Part shown: one piece after another, positions 6,726 through 14,132 of the stretch
How positions within the stretch are numbered: the stretch's first letter is position 1
How the letters are laid out: each line of letters begins with the position of its first letter
Source of the DNA: an uncultured Actinomyces sp.
GTDB lineage: Bacteria > Actinomycetota > Actinomycetes > Actinomycetales > Actinomycetaceae
Assembly (NCBI GenBank): GCA_916719935.1
Contig: CAKAPY010000016.1
Span: 1 to 14,132, forward strand
Direction: 5' to 3'
DNA length: 14,132 nucleotides
Position numbers and translations under genes: made by a program
The notes under the pieces: model-generated
The model's input: only the letters and a program-made list of their open reading frames with translations
The model's database searches: none
What the model was told of the DNA's origin: nothing

Positions 6726-6762
6726 GATATCCCGTGAACCAGACACGACAGAATCGCTCAGA

Positions 6763-9207
6763 ATGACTAACAAAACTCTCCGCACATCAACCGATACTGA
6801 GAGCGAGCACTTGGGAGACGGGCTGCTGCGCCGCGCTGCGGATCTACGCAACCGCTTCCTTGTGACCCTCCCTTTCACCATCATCGTTCTGGGCCTGTCC
6901 ATGGTTCCTCCACTTCAATTCCCCGGCTGGCAGTGGGTCGTCGCTTTCCTCTCGCTACCCGTCGTGATCTGGGGTGCCGCCCCCTTCCATCGCGCTGCCT
7001 TCCAGGCCGGACGCCATGGATCTTCGACCATGGACACCCTGGTCTCCCTCGGTGTCATCGCCTCGAGCCTGTGGTCGTGGTACGCCCTGCTCTTTGGCGG
7101 TGCAGGCATGATCGGCATGCGCATGCATATGTCGCTCATTCCCGCGAGTAGCCACGCAACGCACGCGGAAATCTACTTCGAGGGTGCCTGCGCAATCGTT
7201 ACTTTCCTTCTGGCCGGCCGACTGATGGAGGCGCGGACGCGCTACCACTCCGGTGACGCCTTACGTTCTCTTCTTGAGCTCGGTGCAAAGGACGCGATCC
7301 TCGTTGAAGGAAACGGCGCGGATCGTCAGTTCCGCACCATCCCCGCAGCTGAACTTCGTGTTGGAGACCTCTTCCAGGTTCGTCCCGGCGACAAGGTCGC
7401 AACTGACGGCATCGTTGAAGAGGGCTCTAGCGCCTTGGATACCTCGCTCATGACGGGCGAATCTCTTCCCCGCGAAGTATCCCCCGGTAGCGCGGTGACC
7501 GGAGGGACCCTCAACACCTCGGGAGCATTGATCGTCCGCGCAACCGCCGTTGGATCCGAAACTCAGCTGGCTCACATCGGCCAGATGATTACCGAGGCCC
7601 AGGCAACAAAGGCCCCCGTCCAACGTCTTGCGGACCGTATTTCTTCGGTGTTCGTTCCGACGATCATTGTGCTTTCCCTACTGACTTTGGCGGGATGGCT
7701 CATTGCCGGAGCTGGCGTTCAAAGCGCAATCACCGCAGCCGTTGCCGTCCTGGTTGTTGCCTGCCCCTGTGCTCTTGGTCTGGCTACGCCAACCGCACTC
7801 CTTGTAGGTTCGGGCAAGGCCGCGCAGATGGGTATCCTCATTTCTTCCGCTGAGGTCCTTGAGCGCACGCGCAGCATCGACACGATCCTCCTTGATAAGA
7901 CCGGCACCTTAACAAAGGGTGCCATGTCTTTGGAGTCCGTGATCCTTCCTGATGGAAGCGCAAATTCTCCCGATGCCCAGGCCAGCGAGGATGCGCTCAG
8001 CGTGACCGCCTCGCTGGAATCTGCCTCGGAGCACCCGATTGCCCGCGCGCTTACTGCGGCTGCCCGCGAGCGCGAGCTTCCCTCACGCCCTGTCCGCGAA
8101 TTGCGCAACCACCCCGGACTTGGGGTTTCCGCGCTCGCCGAAGACGGCGCACTCCTTCTGGCCGGCCGCGTGAGCTGGCTGCGTAACCTTGGTATTTCCC
8201 TTCCTCAGTCCGCACTTTCCGCGATCTGCGAGGCCGAGGCCACGGGAGCGACCGTTGTGGCCAGCGCGCGCGTTGAGGGCTGGCAGGAAACTTCCTCCGC
8301 CGGCGATACGGACTCGACGCACGCTTCGGAGCCCACGCAAGAGGACGAGGATGGCGCAGTCATCGTCGATATGGCCGTGGGCGGCATGACCTGCGCTTCC
8401 TGCGTTCGCAGAGTTGAGCGCAAGTTGGGCAAGCTCGATGGCGTTCATGCGCAGGTTAACCTGGCAACTGAGAGCGCTCGAATCACCCTTTCACACGATT
8501 ACAGCGATGCTCAGCTTGAAGAGGTTGTGAAGGCAGCGGGTTATGAACCTCAGGTGCGTTCACGCCGACTTGCTTCCGCTCAAGCACCCACAGCAACACT
8601 CACACCTCAAACGCGCGAACTTCCCGAGCACCTTGATGGCGTGCTTCTGGGTGCATTCGTTGTGCGTGACACGGTGAAGGAGTCATCGAAGGATGCGATT
8701 GCCCAGCTTAAGGCCTTGGGTATCACTCCGACCTTGCTCACTGGTGATCACGAATCTGCAGCACGTTTTGTCGCTTCGCAGGTTGGGATTGACTCGGTTA
8801 TTGCAGGAGTTCTTCCCGCAGATAAGCGCGATGCGGTGATGCGCCTTCAAGAAGAAGGCCACCAGGTCGCCATGGTGGGTGACGGCGTTAATGACGCGGC
8901 TGCTCTGGCACAGGCCTCGACTCAGGGCTTGGGTATTGCCATGGGTTCGGGTGCGGATAGTGCAATCGCTGTCGCGGATATGACGCTAGTGAGCTCGGAT
9001 CCGACGATGGCTGCTGCAGCAATTCGTATTTCGCGCGCAACGCTGAAGGTCATTAAAGAAAACCTGTTCTGGGCCTTCTTCTATAACGTCCTCGTGATTC
9101 CGCTCGCGATTTTCGGGCTTCTCAACCCGATGCTCGCTTCGGCTGCGATGGCCATGTCCTCGGTATGTGTTGTCCTCAACTCCATGAGGCTGCGCCGCGC
9201 ACACTGA
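6763..9207 (+). CDS. copA: Cu(I)-exporting P1B-type ATPase with an internally inserted HMA domain
   Basis: The 814-residue pump exports Cu(I) across the cytoplasmic membrane using ATP. Order of elements: eight membrane helices in the P1B arrangement, actuator loop TGES (231-234), transport motif CPC (334-336), phosphorylation site DKTGT (Asp378), the SEHP histidine (His424) for nucleotide binding, TGD (660-662), GDGVND (706-711), then 'FFYNVL' and 'MAMSS' in the last two helices. CPC with YN and MxxSS defines the copper-specific P1B-1 subclass. The N-terminus before helix one (about 31 residues) has no cysteine and no metal-binding domain. Instead an MTCASC HMA domain (about 533-597; Cys544 and Cys547) is inserted between 'VASARV' and 'LDGVLLGAFVVRD', where normal CopA has a short turn. 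No Shine-Dalgarno is visible before the ATG at 6763, suggesting coupling to copZ. Confidence 0.95.
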   Translation: MTNKTLRTSTDTESEHLGDGLLRRAADLRNRFLVTLPFTIIVLGLSMVPPLQFPGWQWVVAFLSLPVVIWGAAPFHRAAFQAGRHGSSTMDTLVSLGVIASSLWSWYALLFGGAGMIGMRMHMSLIPASSHATHAEIYFEGACAIVTFLLAGRLMEARTRYHSGDALRSLLELGAKDAILVEGNGADRQFRTIPAAELRVGDLFQVRPGDKVATDGIVEEGSSALDTSLMTGESLPREVSPGSAVTGGTLNTSGALIVRATAVGSETQLAHIGQMITEAQATKAPVQRLADRISSVFVPTIIVLSLLTLAGWLIAGAGVQSAITAAVAVLVVACPCALGLATPTALLVGSGKAAQMGILISSAEVLERTRSIDTILLDKTGTLTKGAMSLESVILPDGSANSPDAQASEDALSVTASLESASEHPIARALTAAARERELPSRPVRELRNHPGLGVSALAEDGALLLAGRVSWLRNLGISLPQSALSAICEAEATGATVVASARVEGWQETSSAGDTDSTHASEPTQEDEDGAVIVDMAVGGMTCASCVRRVERKLGKLDGVHAQVNLATESARITLSHDYSDAQLEEVVKAAGYEPQVRSRRLASAQAPTATLTPQTRELPEHLDGVLLGAFVVRDTVKESSKDAIAQLKALGITPTLLTGDHESAARFVASQVGIDSVIAGVLPADKRDAVMRLQEEGHQVAMVGDGVNDAAALAQASTQGLGIAMGSGADSAIAVADMTLVSSDPTMAAAAIRISRATLKVIKENLFWAFFYNVLVIPLAIFGLLNPMLASAAMAMSSVCVVLNSMRLRRAH
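8281..8631 (+). other. HMA metal-binding domain with linkers inserted inside copA
   Basis: These bases encode copA residues 507-623. An acidic, Ser/Thr-rich linker (507-531) is followed by a complete HMA fold: a first strand, MTCASC (542-547), a helix 'VRRVERKLGKLDGV', strands around 'HAQVNLATESARITL', and a second helix ending 'VVKAAGYEP' (596). A Ser/Ala/Thr/Pro-rich linker then returns to the P-domain strand. Relative to ordinary CopA, the insertion replaces the tight turn between the last N-domain strand and the strand leading into the P-domain. Confidence 0.85.
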
Positions 9208-9226
9208 GGTATCACTCCCATACGTA

Positions 9227-9254
9227 GTGCCCCCGCGATTTCTCGCTGGGGCAC
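9227..9254 (+). terminator. Probable terminator of the copper operon
   Basis: Twenty bases after the copA stop, GTGCCCC (9227-9233) pairs perfectly with GGGGCAC (9248-9254). A C-T mismatch and a further GCGA/TCGC stem surround a TTTC loop. The following sequence is only moderately T-rich (CGTGTGTCTT), so termination may be partial. It is the only strong hairpin directly after copA. Confidence 0.6.
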
Positions 9255-9297
9255 CGTGTGTCTTACCTGATATGAGGCTCAATCAATTCCAGTAAAG

Positions 9298-9313
9298 CGC
9301 ATTAGCTAATGCG
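9298..9313 (-). terminator. Palindrome at the end of the DUF2079 gene, possible terminator
   Basis: CGCATTAGCTAATGCG is a perfect 16-base palindrome containing the TAA stop of the minus-strand gene. On that strand it can fold with an AGCT loop and is followed by CTTTA. The T-run is short, so it is a weak or bidirectional terminator candidate between two convergent operons. Confidence 0.4.
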
Positions 9314-10756
9314 TTTAGCGACTTGGAAACCGCCCTGGTTATACACCAATTCGAAACTATGCCCCGGATGCGCACCCTGCGCGTAGGCCACGGCATCGAC
9401 GTTCTTCTGATCTCCCCAGGCAGCTCCGCGTTGATCGACAACGACATAGTCGACGTCAACATTCTTAGCGGATCCCACCCAATACACCTCGTGGCGTGGA
9501 ACCAAGTAGGCCAGCAGGGTGAGATCAGTTTCGACCTTTGCGTTTTCGGGGATAAGCTCATTAATCTCTTGAGCCTGGGCCATTCGAGGACTCAGAGTCC
9601 CAAAACCCGGATTCGTCATCTGCCACATCGGAAGCTGCGGAGCGGTCACAAATGCCGCAGCGCAAGGCAGTGCCAATGCAATTGTTGCCACGACAGGACG
9701 CTGCACGCTGGTTACCCAGCCCCAGCCTCGGGAAATCGAAGAATCCTGCTGCGAAGACCACCGGCGATGCACATCCAGCAAGGCACCCAAGAGGATGGGG
9801 ACCAAAATCGCGTTGTAGTGCCAGTGCTTCCAATCCCAGTAGTAGTCAACAGAACCTAGGAAACGCCACGCAATTGTCGGCATGATGACCCAGAACCAGG
9901 GAGATGCCATACCAATGATGCCGGCCCCCAAAATCACCATGGCAATGACGCCATACTTTTGGGCAGGCCACAGCGCACGCTCAATCAGAGTGACATCCCC
10001 CCGATTGCTGCTTCCATCCAAGCTGTAGGCCCAGGTACCTGAGGCATTAAAGGCGGGCAGAAGTAGCTTCACCGTCACGAAGAAGGCAAGAAGTCCAAAG
10101 ACCGCGAAAAACAAGGGATAGGTGAAGGACTTTTCACTCTCTCGGCCTCGCCACGCCAACACAATGCCAATCATCATGACGGTAAGACCGAGGTCTTCCT
10201 TCACCAAGACCAAAGGCGCCGACCATGCCATAACGGCAACCCAGCGACCCTCAACAAAAGCGGCAGAGGCCCAGGCAAGAAGGGGAACAGCAAAGGCAAT
10301 CTCATGGAACTGCGAGGCAACGGCACCCTGGAATCCCCATGCGGTGACATACCCAATCCCAACGAATGTTCCAAGAAGCCACCCGGCTTGCTTACTGGCT
10401 AGACGAACCAGCGGCCACGCCGAAACCGCGATCAACAGATCTTGAACGACCAGCAGGGTCAGCCCCGACGGGAAGAAGCGATAAACCAGACCCAGAAGAA
10501 CCAAGATGGGGTGGAAGTGATCGCCCAGAAGGTTGTAGCCCGGTCCCTTCACAGGCACGATCGGCGCAGAGAAGTGAGAATAGGACTTCGCTGCCTCGGT
10601 GAAAATAGCCAGATCCCACGAAGGGACGGTCAGCGAACGCCACTGGCCAACCGAGAAGGTGATGTACAGGCAGGCGCCCAGGACAACGGAAAGTGCAGCG
10701 GGAAGATAGGCCGCAAGCGCGCGGGATGTACGCAAACGGGTACCTTTTTCAGACAT
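9302..10756 (-). CDS. DUF2079 multi-pass membrane protein
   Basis: The 484-residue protein has about nine or ten membrane helices and the hallmarks of DUF2079: 'SWDLAIFTEA' (46-55) after the first helix and 'GDHFHPIL' (78-85) in the following extracytoplasmic loop. The family is common in actinobacteria and resembles polyprenyl-phosphate-sugar-dependent GT-C glycosyltransferases; the early Asp48 and the Asp79/His80/His82 cluster are likely active-site residues. Later charged loops carry 'DYYWDWKHWHYNA'. The C-terminal 110 residues form a soluble domain. The start ATG shares one base with the stop of the glycosyltransferase gene (TAATG) and has AGGAG upstream, so the two are translationally coupled and probably act in the same cell-envelope glycosylation step. 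Donor and acceptor are unknown. Confidence 0.85.
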   Translation of the reverse strand: MSEKGTRLRTSRALAAYLPAALSVVLGACLYITFSVGQWRSLTVPSWDLAIFTEAAKSYSHFSAPIVPVKGPGYNLLGDHFHPILVLLGLVYRFFPSGLTLLVVQDLLIAVSAWPLVRLASKQAGWLLGTFVGIGYVTAWGFQGAVASQFHEIAFAVPLLAWASAAFVEGRWVAVMAWSAPLVLVKEDLGLTVMMIGIVLAWRGRESEKSFTYPLFFAVFGLLAFFVTVKLLLPAFNASGTWAYSLDGSSNRGDVTLIERALWPAQKYGVIAMVILGAGIIGMASPWFWVIMPTIAWRFLGSVDYYWDWKHWHYNAILVPILLGALLDVHRRWSSQQDSSISRGWGWVTSVQRPVVATIALALPCAAAFVTAPQLPMWQMTNPGFGTLSPRMAQAQEINELIPENAKVETDLTLLAYLVPRHEVYWVGSAKNVDVDYVVVDQRGAAWGDQKNVDAVAYAQGAHPGHSFELVYNQGGFQVAKRIS

Positions 10757-11604
10757 TAACTGGTTTCTCCTGCAGGTGATTGGGATACGGGAGTGTGCTC
10801 GGGATCAGGGTAGGGGGCACCCAAGCGTTGAAGAGAGACAGGGGTTCGGAAGCGACGGCGCAGTCGTACTTTGCGTAAGGCCAGCATTGCTGACGTCCAC
10901 AACACATCGGCAAAACCTGTCGTGGGGTTGAGCTCAACCAGACTGCGATCGTCGCCCGAATGCTCGAAAGCGCAGGGCAGTTCAATAGCTGTCATTCCTT
11001 CAGAAAGCAGTCGTACCTTCAGGTCCAGCTCCAGGCCGTAGCCATTTGCGAAAGGCATAACGCAATTCAATGCCTCGCGAGTCAGGCACATTTCCGGGGA
11101 AAGCGGCGCCTGACAATCCCAACCGGTCTGACGACGGATCGTATTGTGGGCCAGGCGCTGAGCGGAGGTCCCCTTCCGTGATTTCCCATCGGGGACGCTC
11201 AAGTCCGCGGGCACACCACACGCCAAATCTGCGCGCCCACTGGAAATCGCCTCGACAAGGAAGGCGGCATCGACGGCACTCTCCCCCAGGTCGCCCGAGA
11301 GGAAGAGAATGTGTCGACCGGGTGTATCCACGCGATCGCGCATTGCTGCAACTTTCACTCCCGTTTCGCGTGCCGAGGCCCGGCCTCGGGGAACGGAATG
11401 GCGAACGACAACCGCACCGGCGGCGCGCGCATACTTCCCGGTTTCGTCGTCCGAGCCGTCGTCAATGACAATCAGCAGGTCAACGCCAGGGATTGCACGG
11501 CATGCACGAACAGTTGAGGCGATCTGCCGACCCACATTGTGGGCAGAGATGATCGCAGCGACCTTCTGGGAAGGTGAGGGTTCGACGGATTGAACGGGAG
11601 TCAC
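10756..11604 (-). CDS. Family 2 glycosyltransferase
   Basis: The 282-residue protein has a GT-A fold of glycosyltransferase family 2: 'KVAAIISAHNVGRQI' (14-28) as first strand and nucleotide-binding loop, 'LLIVIDDGSDDET' (43-55) with the sugar-nucleotide Asp pair, and 'ILFLSGDLGES' (99-109) at the position of the metal-binding DxD, where the first Asp is replaced by Ser103 and only Asp105 remains. A later 'GYGLELDLKVRLL' segment fits the acceptor side. There are no membrane helices, so it should act on the inner face of the membrane. It starts with GTG at 11604, 35 bases after the DUF5926 gene, and shares a base with the DUF2079 gene. It could supply a lipid-linked sugar to the latter; this is inference from position. 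Confidence 0.85.
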   Translation of the reverse strand: MTPVQSVEPSPSQKVAAIISAHNVGRQIASTVRACRAIPGVDLLIVIDDGSDDETGKYARAAGAVVVRHSVPRGRASARETGVKVAAMRDRVDTPGRHILFLSGDLGESAVDAAFLVEAISSGRADLACGVPADLSVPDGKSRKGTSAQRLAHNTIRRQTGWDCQAPLSPEMCLTREALNCVMPFANGYGLELDLKVRLLSEGMTAIELPCAFEHSGDDRSLVELNPTTGFADVLWTSAMLALRKVRLRRRFRTPVSLQRLGAPYPDPEHTPVSQSPAGETS

Positions 11605-11639
11605 TCTGTTAGTCTATCCCGCTCAGGTGCCGCCTCTCC

Positions 11640-12521
11640 TTAGCGAATCGTTACCTGGCGGGAAACGAGGCCCTGGCGCGCGCGACGTTCGTCTGCACTC
11701 AGCGGGGTGGTTTCCTTCAGCGCCTTCTCAACGTTCTCCGCAAGAGCCTTTGCATCGGCGGCAACATCTTCTGCGGAAGCGCCCTCAGCGAGCTCAAAAA
11801 CCGGAATTGCCAGACCGCATGCGCGGAATGCACCGACGAAACGAGAGCCTTCTCCCAATCGGGCATTTCCCGCTGCCTGCAGGCGAGCCAGCGCATCAAA
11901 AAGCTTGTGTTCAGGAGCGGCAGACACGTAACGAACAAAGTTGCGGTTCATTTCGCACCAGTACATGCCTTCGGTACCGGGTACTGCAGCAGTGGGAACA
12001 ACGTCAGCGCGGTTTTGCTCAAGAGCATCGCGCATTTCGGGGGTGAGTTCCTGGTTCGGGTCAAACCAGTAACCGAAATCAGCAACGATCTCCATATCGC
12101 CAAATGCCTTCGGATCAACAATGTCCTGGAGGCGAGGGGCGGGTTCGCGCACATCAATATCGATGACGCCGTCAACACCGTCGGATTGTGCCTGAAGGGC
12201 AGCAAGAAGAGCTGCGGCAACGTCGTGTGAGAGATCGCCCGAGTTCGAGCGAGTCTGCAGACCGACGAGGATGCGTCCATCGGGGCGAATCATTGCGGGA
12301 TGGCCATCGGGCAGCAGGGTAACGATGTCGAAGTCTGCACCGCCGTGTTCTTCAGTGGTGCGCCCGCTCAGCGTTGCACAGGGGATGATTTCGCGCATTG
12401 CGACCAGTTCGATCTCGTTAGGAAGTCCTTCAAAAGGACGTTCCACGAAGGGGATCGGAGGGCGGTATGCCGGGCGATCTGCGCTGACTGCTACTTTTTT
12501 ACGACGTGAGGCTTTTCCCAT
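11640..12521 (-). CDS. DUF5926 family protein
   Basis: The 293-residue soluble protein begins 'MGKASRRKK', a short basic tail, followed by 'PFVERPFEGLPNEIELVAMREIIPCAT' and later 'SGDLSHDVAAALLAAL', 'YWCEMN' and 'SRFVGAFRACGLAIPVF'. It ends 'SADERRARQGLVSRQVTIR'. This pattern matches DUF5926, an actinobacterial family of unknown function, as I remember it. The frame is open to 12677, but the family start at MGKASRRKK (12521) is clear and lies 28 bases after the HAD gene. No good ribosome binding site precedes it, so coupling to the upstream gene is likely. It lies in a serS-HAD-DUF5926-GT2-DUF2079 run. No catalytic residues can be identified. Confidence 0.85.
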   Translation of the reverse strand: MGKASRRKKVAVSADRPAYRPPIPFVERPFEGLPNEIELVAMREIIPCATLSGRTTEEHGGADFDIVTLLPDGHPAMIRPDGRILVGLQTRSNSGDLSHDVAAALLAALQAQSDGVDGVIDIDVREPAPRLQDIVDPKAFGDMEIVADFGYWFDPNQELTPEMRDALEQNRADVVPTAAVPGTEGMYWCEMNRNFVRYVSAAPEHKLFDALARLQAAGNARLGEGSRFVGAFRACGLAIPVFELAEGASAEDVAADAKALAENVEKALKETTPLSADERRARQGLVSRQVTIR

Positions 12522-12549
12522 GGGGCTATCGTAGCGGTTTTCCCAGCGT

Positions 12550-13458
12550 TCACGAGGCCGTGGCTGCGCACCTGCGCAAAATTGCCTGCATGACAGCGGC
12601 GGCACCGTCGTTTTCAACGGCGGCCGCAACGAAATCGCTGTGGACGCGAATCTCCTCGGTGGCGCCGCCCATAGCAACCCCGAAGGCCGCCCACTCGATC
12701 ATGGCAATGTCGTTCGTCCCATCACCAATAGCGACCGTTCCTTCAATGGGAAGCGAAAGATCCCGTCGGAGTTCATCAAGCCCGCTGGCTTTCGTCACCC
12801 CGAGTGAACTGATATCAGCCCACGAGGTCCAGCCGACGAAAACCTCGTGAGTCTTCGCAAAGGGCAGGGCACACAAAATGCTTTCGAAAGAATCGCGATC
12901 CAAAGCGGGCTCGCGAATGACAAGCTTGGGCGTGCGCATCGCTTTGAGTTCGTCGATGCTCACCAACTCGGTGTCTTCAACGATCTCCCCTTCGGGAAAA
13001 CCCGTTGAAATCAAGCGAAGGTCACGGTCTTCGACGGCGAAACGCGCATGTGGAAGAGTCTTTAACGCCTCGTCGATCACCTCGGCGGGGGAAAACTCAT
13101 GGCGATGCACAATCTCGTACCCGGCCTCGTGAACGCGAGCAAGAACCGCACCATTGGACGCGATAATCCACCCGCGACGGAAGCCCAGTAGTGGGAGAAC
13201 GGGCAGGACCGCACCCATTGAGCGGCCGGTCGCGATAACGACCTGTGCACCGGCGCGGCTGAGCGCTGCAATCGATTCAACGACCTGCGTGCTGGCACCG
13301 CTGGGACTCAAAATCGTCCCATCGATGTCCAGGGCAACCATCACCTGCGTGATATCACGCGGGAAAGTGGAAGGAAGCGCATCGTGCGCCTCCCCCACCA
13401 GCTCCTCGAAAGGACGAGGAGCCTCACCGCTTAGCGGTGCCGTTAAGTAGCTGGTCAC
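12550..13458 (-). CDS. Cof-type HAD-superfamily phosphatase
   Basis: The 302-residue protein is a HAD hydrolase of the Cof/IIB type, which dephosphorylate small metabolites such as sugar phosphates and cofactor precursors. All four motifs are present: 'ALDIDGTIL' (nucleophile Asp44, acid/base Asp46), 'ATGRSMG' (motif II), 'GVTKASGLDEL' (motif III Lys223) and 'IGDGTNDIAM' (Asp246, Asp250). The region between motifs II and III is the IIB cap domain that sets substrate choice, which cannot be read from sequence. The GTG start at 13458 has GAGG upstream and lies nine bases after serS, giving a 39-residue N-terminal extension before the fold. An ATG at residue 40 would remove it but lies too close to the first strand. 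Confidence 0.92.
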   Translation of the reverse strand: MTSYLTAPLSGEAPRPFEELVGEAHDALPSTFPRDITQVMVALDIDGTILSPSGASTQVVESIAALSRAGAQVVIATGRSMGAVLPVLPLLGFRRGWIIASNGAVLARVHEAGYEIVHRHEFSPAEVIDEALKTLPHARFAVEDRDLRLISTGFPEGEIVEDTELVSIDELKAMRTPKLVIREPALDRDSFESILCALPFAKTHEVFVGWTSWADISSLGVTKASGLDELRRDLSLPIEGTVAIGDGTNDIAMIEWAAFGVAMGGATEEIRVHSDFVAAAVENDGAAAVMQAILRRCAATAS

Positions 13459-13467
13459 GCAGCCTCG

Positions 13468-14132
13468 TTACTTTGCGGCAACGGGCTCAAGAACCTCGAG
13501 GCCACCCAGGTAGGGGCGCATTGCTTCGGGAACGTAGATTGAGCCATCGGCTTGCTGGTGGTTCTCAAGGATTGCAACCAGCCAACGGGTCGTAGCAAGG
13601 GTGCCATTGAGGGTTGCAACAGCGGTCATGCCATCTTCGCGACGCTCACGGATACCCAGTCGACGTGCCTGGAAGGTCGTGCAATTCGAGGTCGAGGTGA
13701 CCTCCATGTAGCGTTCCTGAGTGGGAAGCCACGCCTCGCAGTCAAACTTACGAGCAGCAGAAGTACCCAGGTCACCGGCAGCCGTATCAATCACGCGATA
13801 GGGCAGCTCAACCTTGGCCAGCATCTCTTCTTCCCAAGCCAGGAAGCGTGCGTGCTCTTCTTCAGCGTCCTCGGGGCGGCAGTAGGAGAACATCTCAGCC
13901 TTGTTGAACTGGTGGACGCGGATGATGCCGCGGGTATCCTTACCTGCTGAACCAGCTTCGCGACGGTAGCAGGTCGACCAGCCCATGTAGCGCTTGGGTC
14001 CATCCGACAGATCGAGGATCTCATCGGCGTGGTAGCCGGCGAGAGCAACCTCAGAGGTACCCGTCAGGTACAGGTCATCGGCGGGCAGGTAGTAGATCTC
14101 TTCGGAGTGCTCGTTGAGGAAGCCGGTACCGC
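13468..14132 (-). CDS. serS: Seryl-tRNA synthetase, C-terminal part (partial)
   Basis: The 221 visible residues run from the window edge to a TAA at 13468-13470 and form the C-terminal half of the class II catalytic core, which charges tRNA-Ser with serine. Visible are 'LYLTGTSEVALAGYH', motif 2 'CYRREAGSAGKDTRGIIRVHQFNKAEMF', the serine-site 'EVTSTSNCTTFQARRLGIR', and motif 3 'LNGTLATTRWLVAILENHQ'. The N-terminal coiled-coil arm that binds the tRNA lies outside the window. The frame is open to the edge, so the gene must start beyond it. It heads a packed minus-strand gene run; the HAD phosphatase starts nine bases later. Confidence 0.97.
   Translation of the reverse strand, partial: GTGFLNEHSEEIYYLPADDLYLTGTSEVALAGYHADEILDLSDGPKRYMGWSTCYRREAGSAGKDTRGIIRVHQFNKAEMFSYCRPEDAEEEHARFLAWEEEMLAKVELPYRVIDTAAGDLGTSAARKFDCEAWLPTQERYMEVTSTSNCTTFQARRLGIRERREDGMTAVATLNGTLATTRWLVAILENHQQADGSIYVPEAMRPYLGGLEVLEPVAAK

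Noticed and set aside
8083..8448. Minus-strand open frames inside copA
   Set aside because: They mirror codon bias in GC-rich coding sequence, with no ribosome binding site or recognisable domain.
12522..12677. Extension of the DUF5926 gene upstream to 12677
   Set aside because: It overlaps the end of the HAD gene, is compositionally unlike a protein start, and the family begins at MGKASRRKK.

Overview
The window reads as chromosome of a moderately GC-rich actinobacterium, most likely of the Actinomycetaceae (Actinomyces/Schaalia-like). The clues are a DUF5926 gene, a CsoR/CopZ/CopA copper cluster, a WXG100-like secretion-type pair, GTG starts, and possible leaderless expression. I ran no search, so genus and species are open. 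There are no rRNA, tRNA, CRISPR or insertion sequence signals.

Layout. (1) 1-474, plus strand: the tail of an unidentified hydrophobic protein, then a small four-helix membrane protein of the phage-holin-4-2/YvlD type. (2) 492-2350, minus strand: a two-gene unit with a WXG100-like small protein and a 543-aa GHSQGG serine hydrolase whose N-terminus looks like a second WXG-type helical hairpin. (3) 2500-3966, plus strand: purB. (4) 3974-5963, minus strand: a second GHSQGG hydrolase, paralogous to the first, overlapping a single-helix membrane-associated protein gene. (5) 6056-9207, plus strand: a complete copper-detoxification operon csoR-copZ-copA. Its near-consensus promoter carries a perfect CsoR-type operator in the -35/-10 spacer. 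(6) 9302-14132, minus strand: a tightly packed five-gene run serS (partial), Cof-type HAD phosphatase, DUF5926, family 2 glycosyltransferase, DUF2079 membrane protein.

The copper operon holds the most unusual signals. CsoR has the C36/H61/C65 copper ligands. CopZ is a stand-alone CxxC chaperone. CopA has all catalytic motifs of a Cu(I) P1B-ATPase but no N-terminal metal-binding domain. Instead, a complete MTCASC heavy-metal-associated domain on flexible linkers is inserted in the large cytoplasmic domain, at the last beta turn before the P-domain resumes. In addition, copZ and copA are in the same reading frame, separated by one UGA (followed by C), an 11-bp hairpin and an uninterrupted Pro/Gly-rich 24-codon stretch. 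Read-through would therefore give a conventional CopA with an N-terminal metal-binding domain. This is a testable hypothesis, not a demonstrated event.

The two hydrolase operons on either side of purB look like duplicated and diverged accessory modules. One is tied to a WXG-like (type VII secretion-type) partner; the other has a short membrane-associated partner. Their substrates are unknown.
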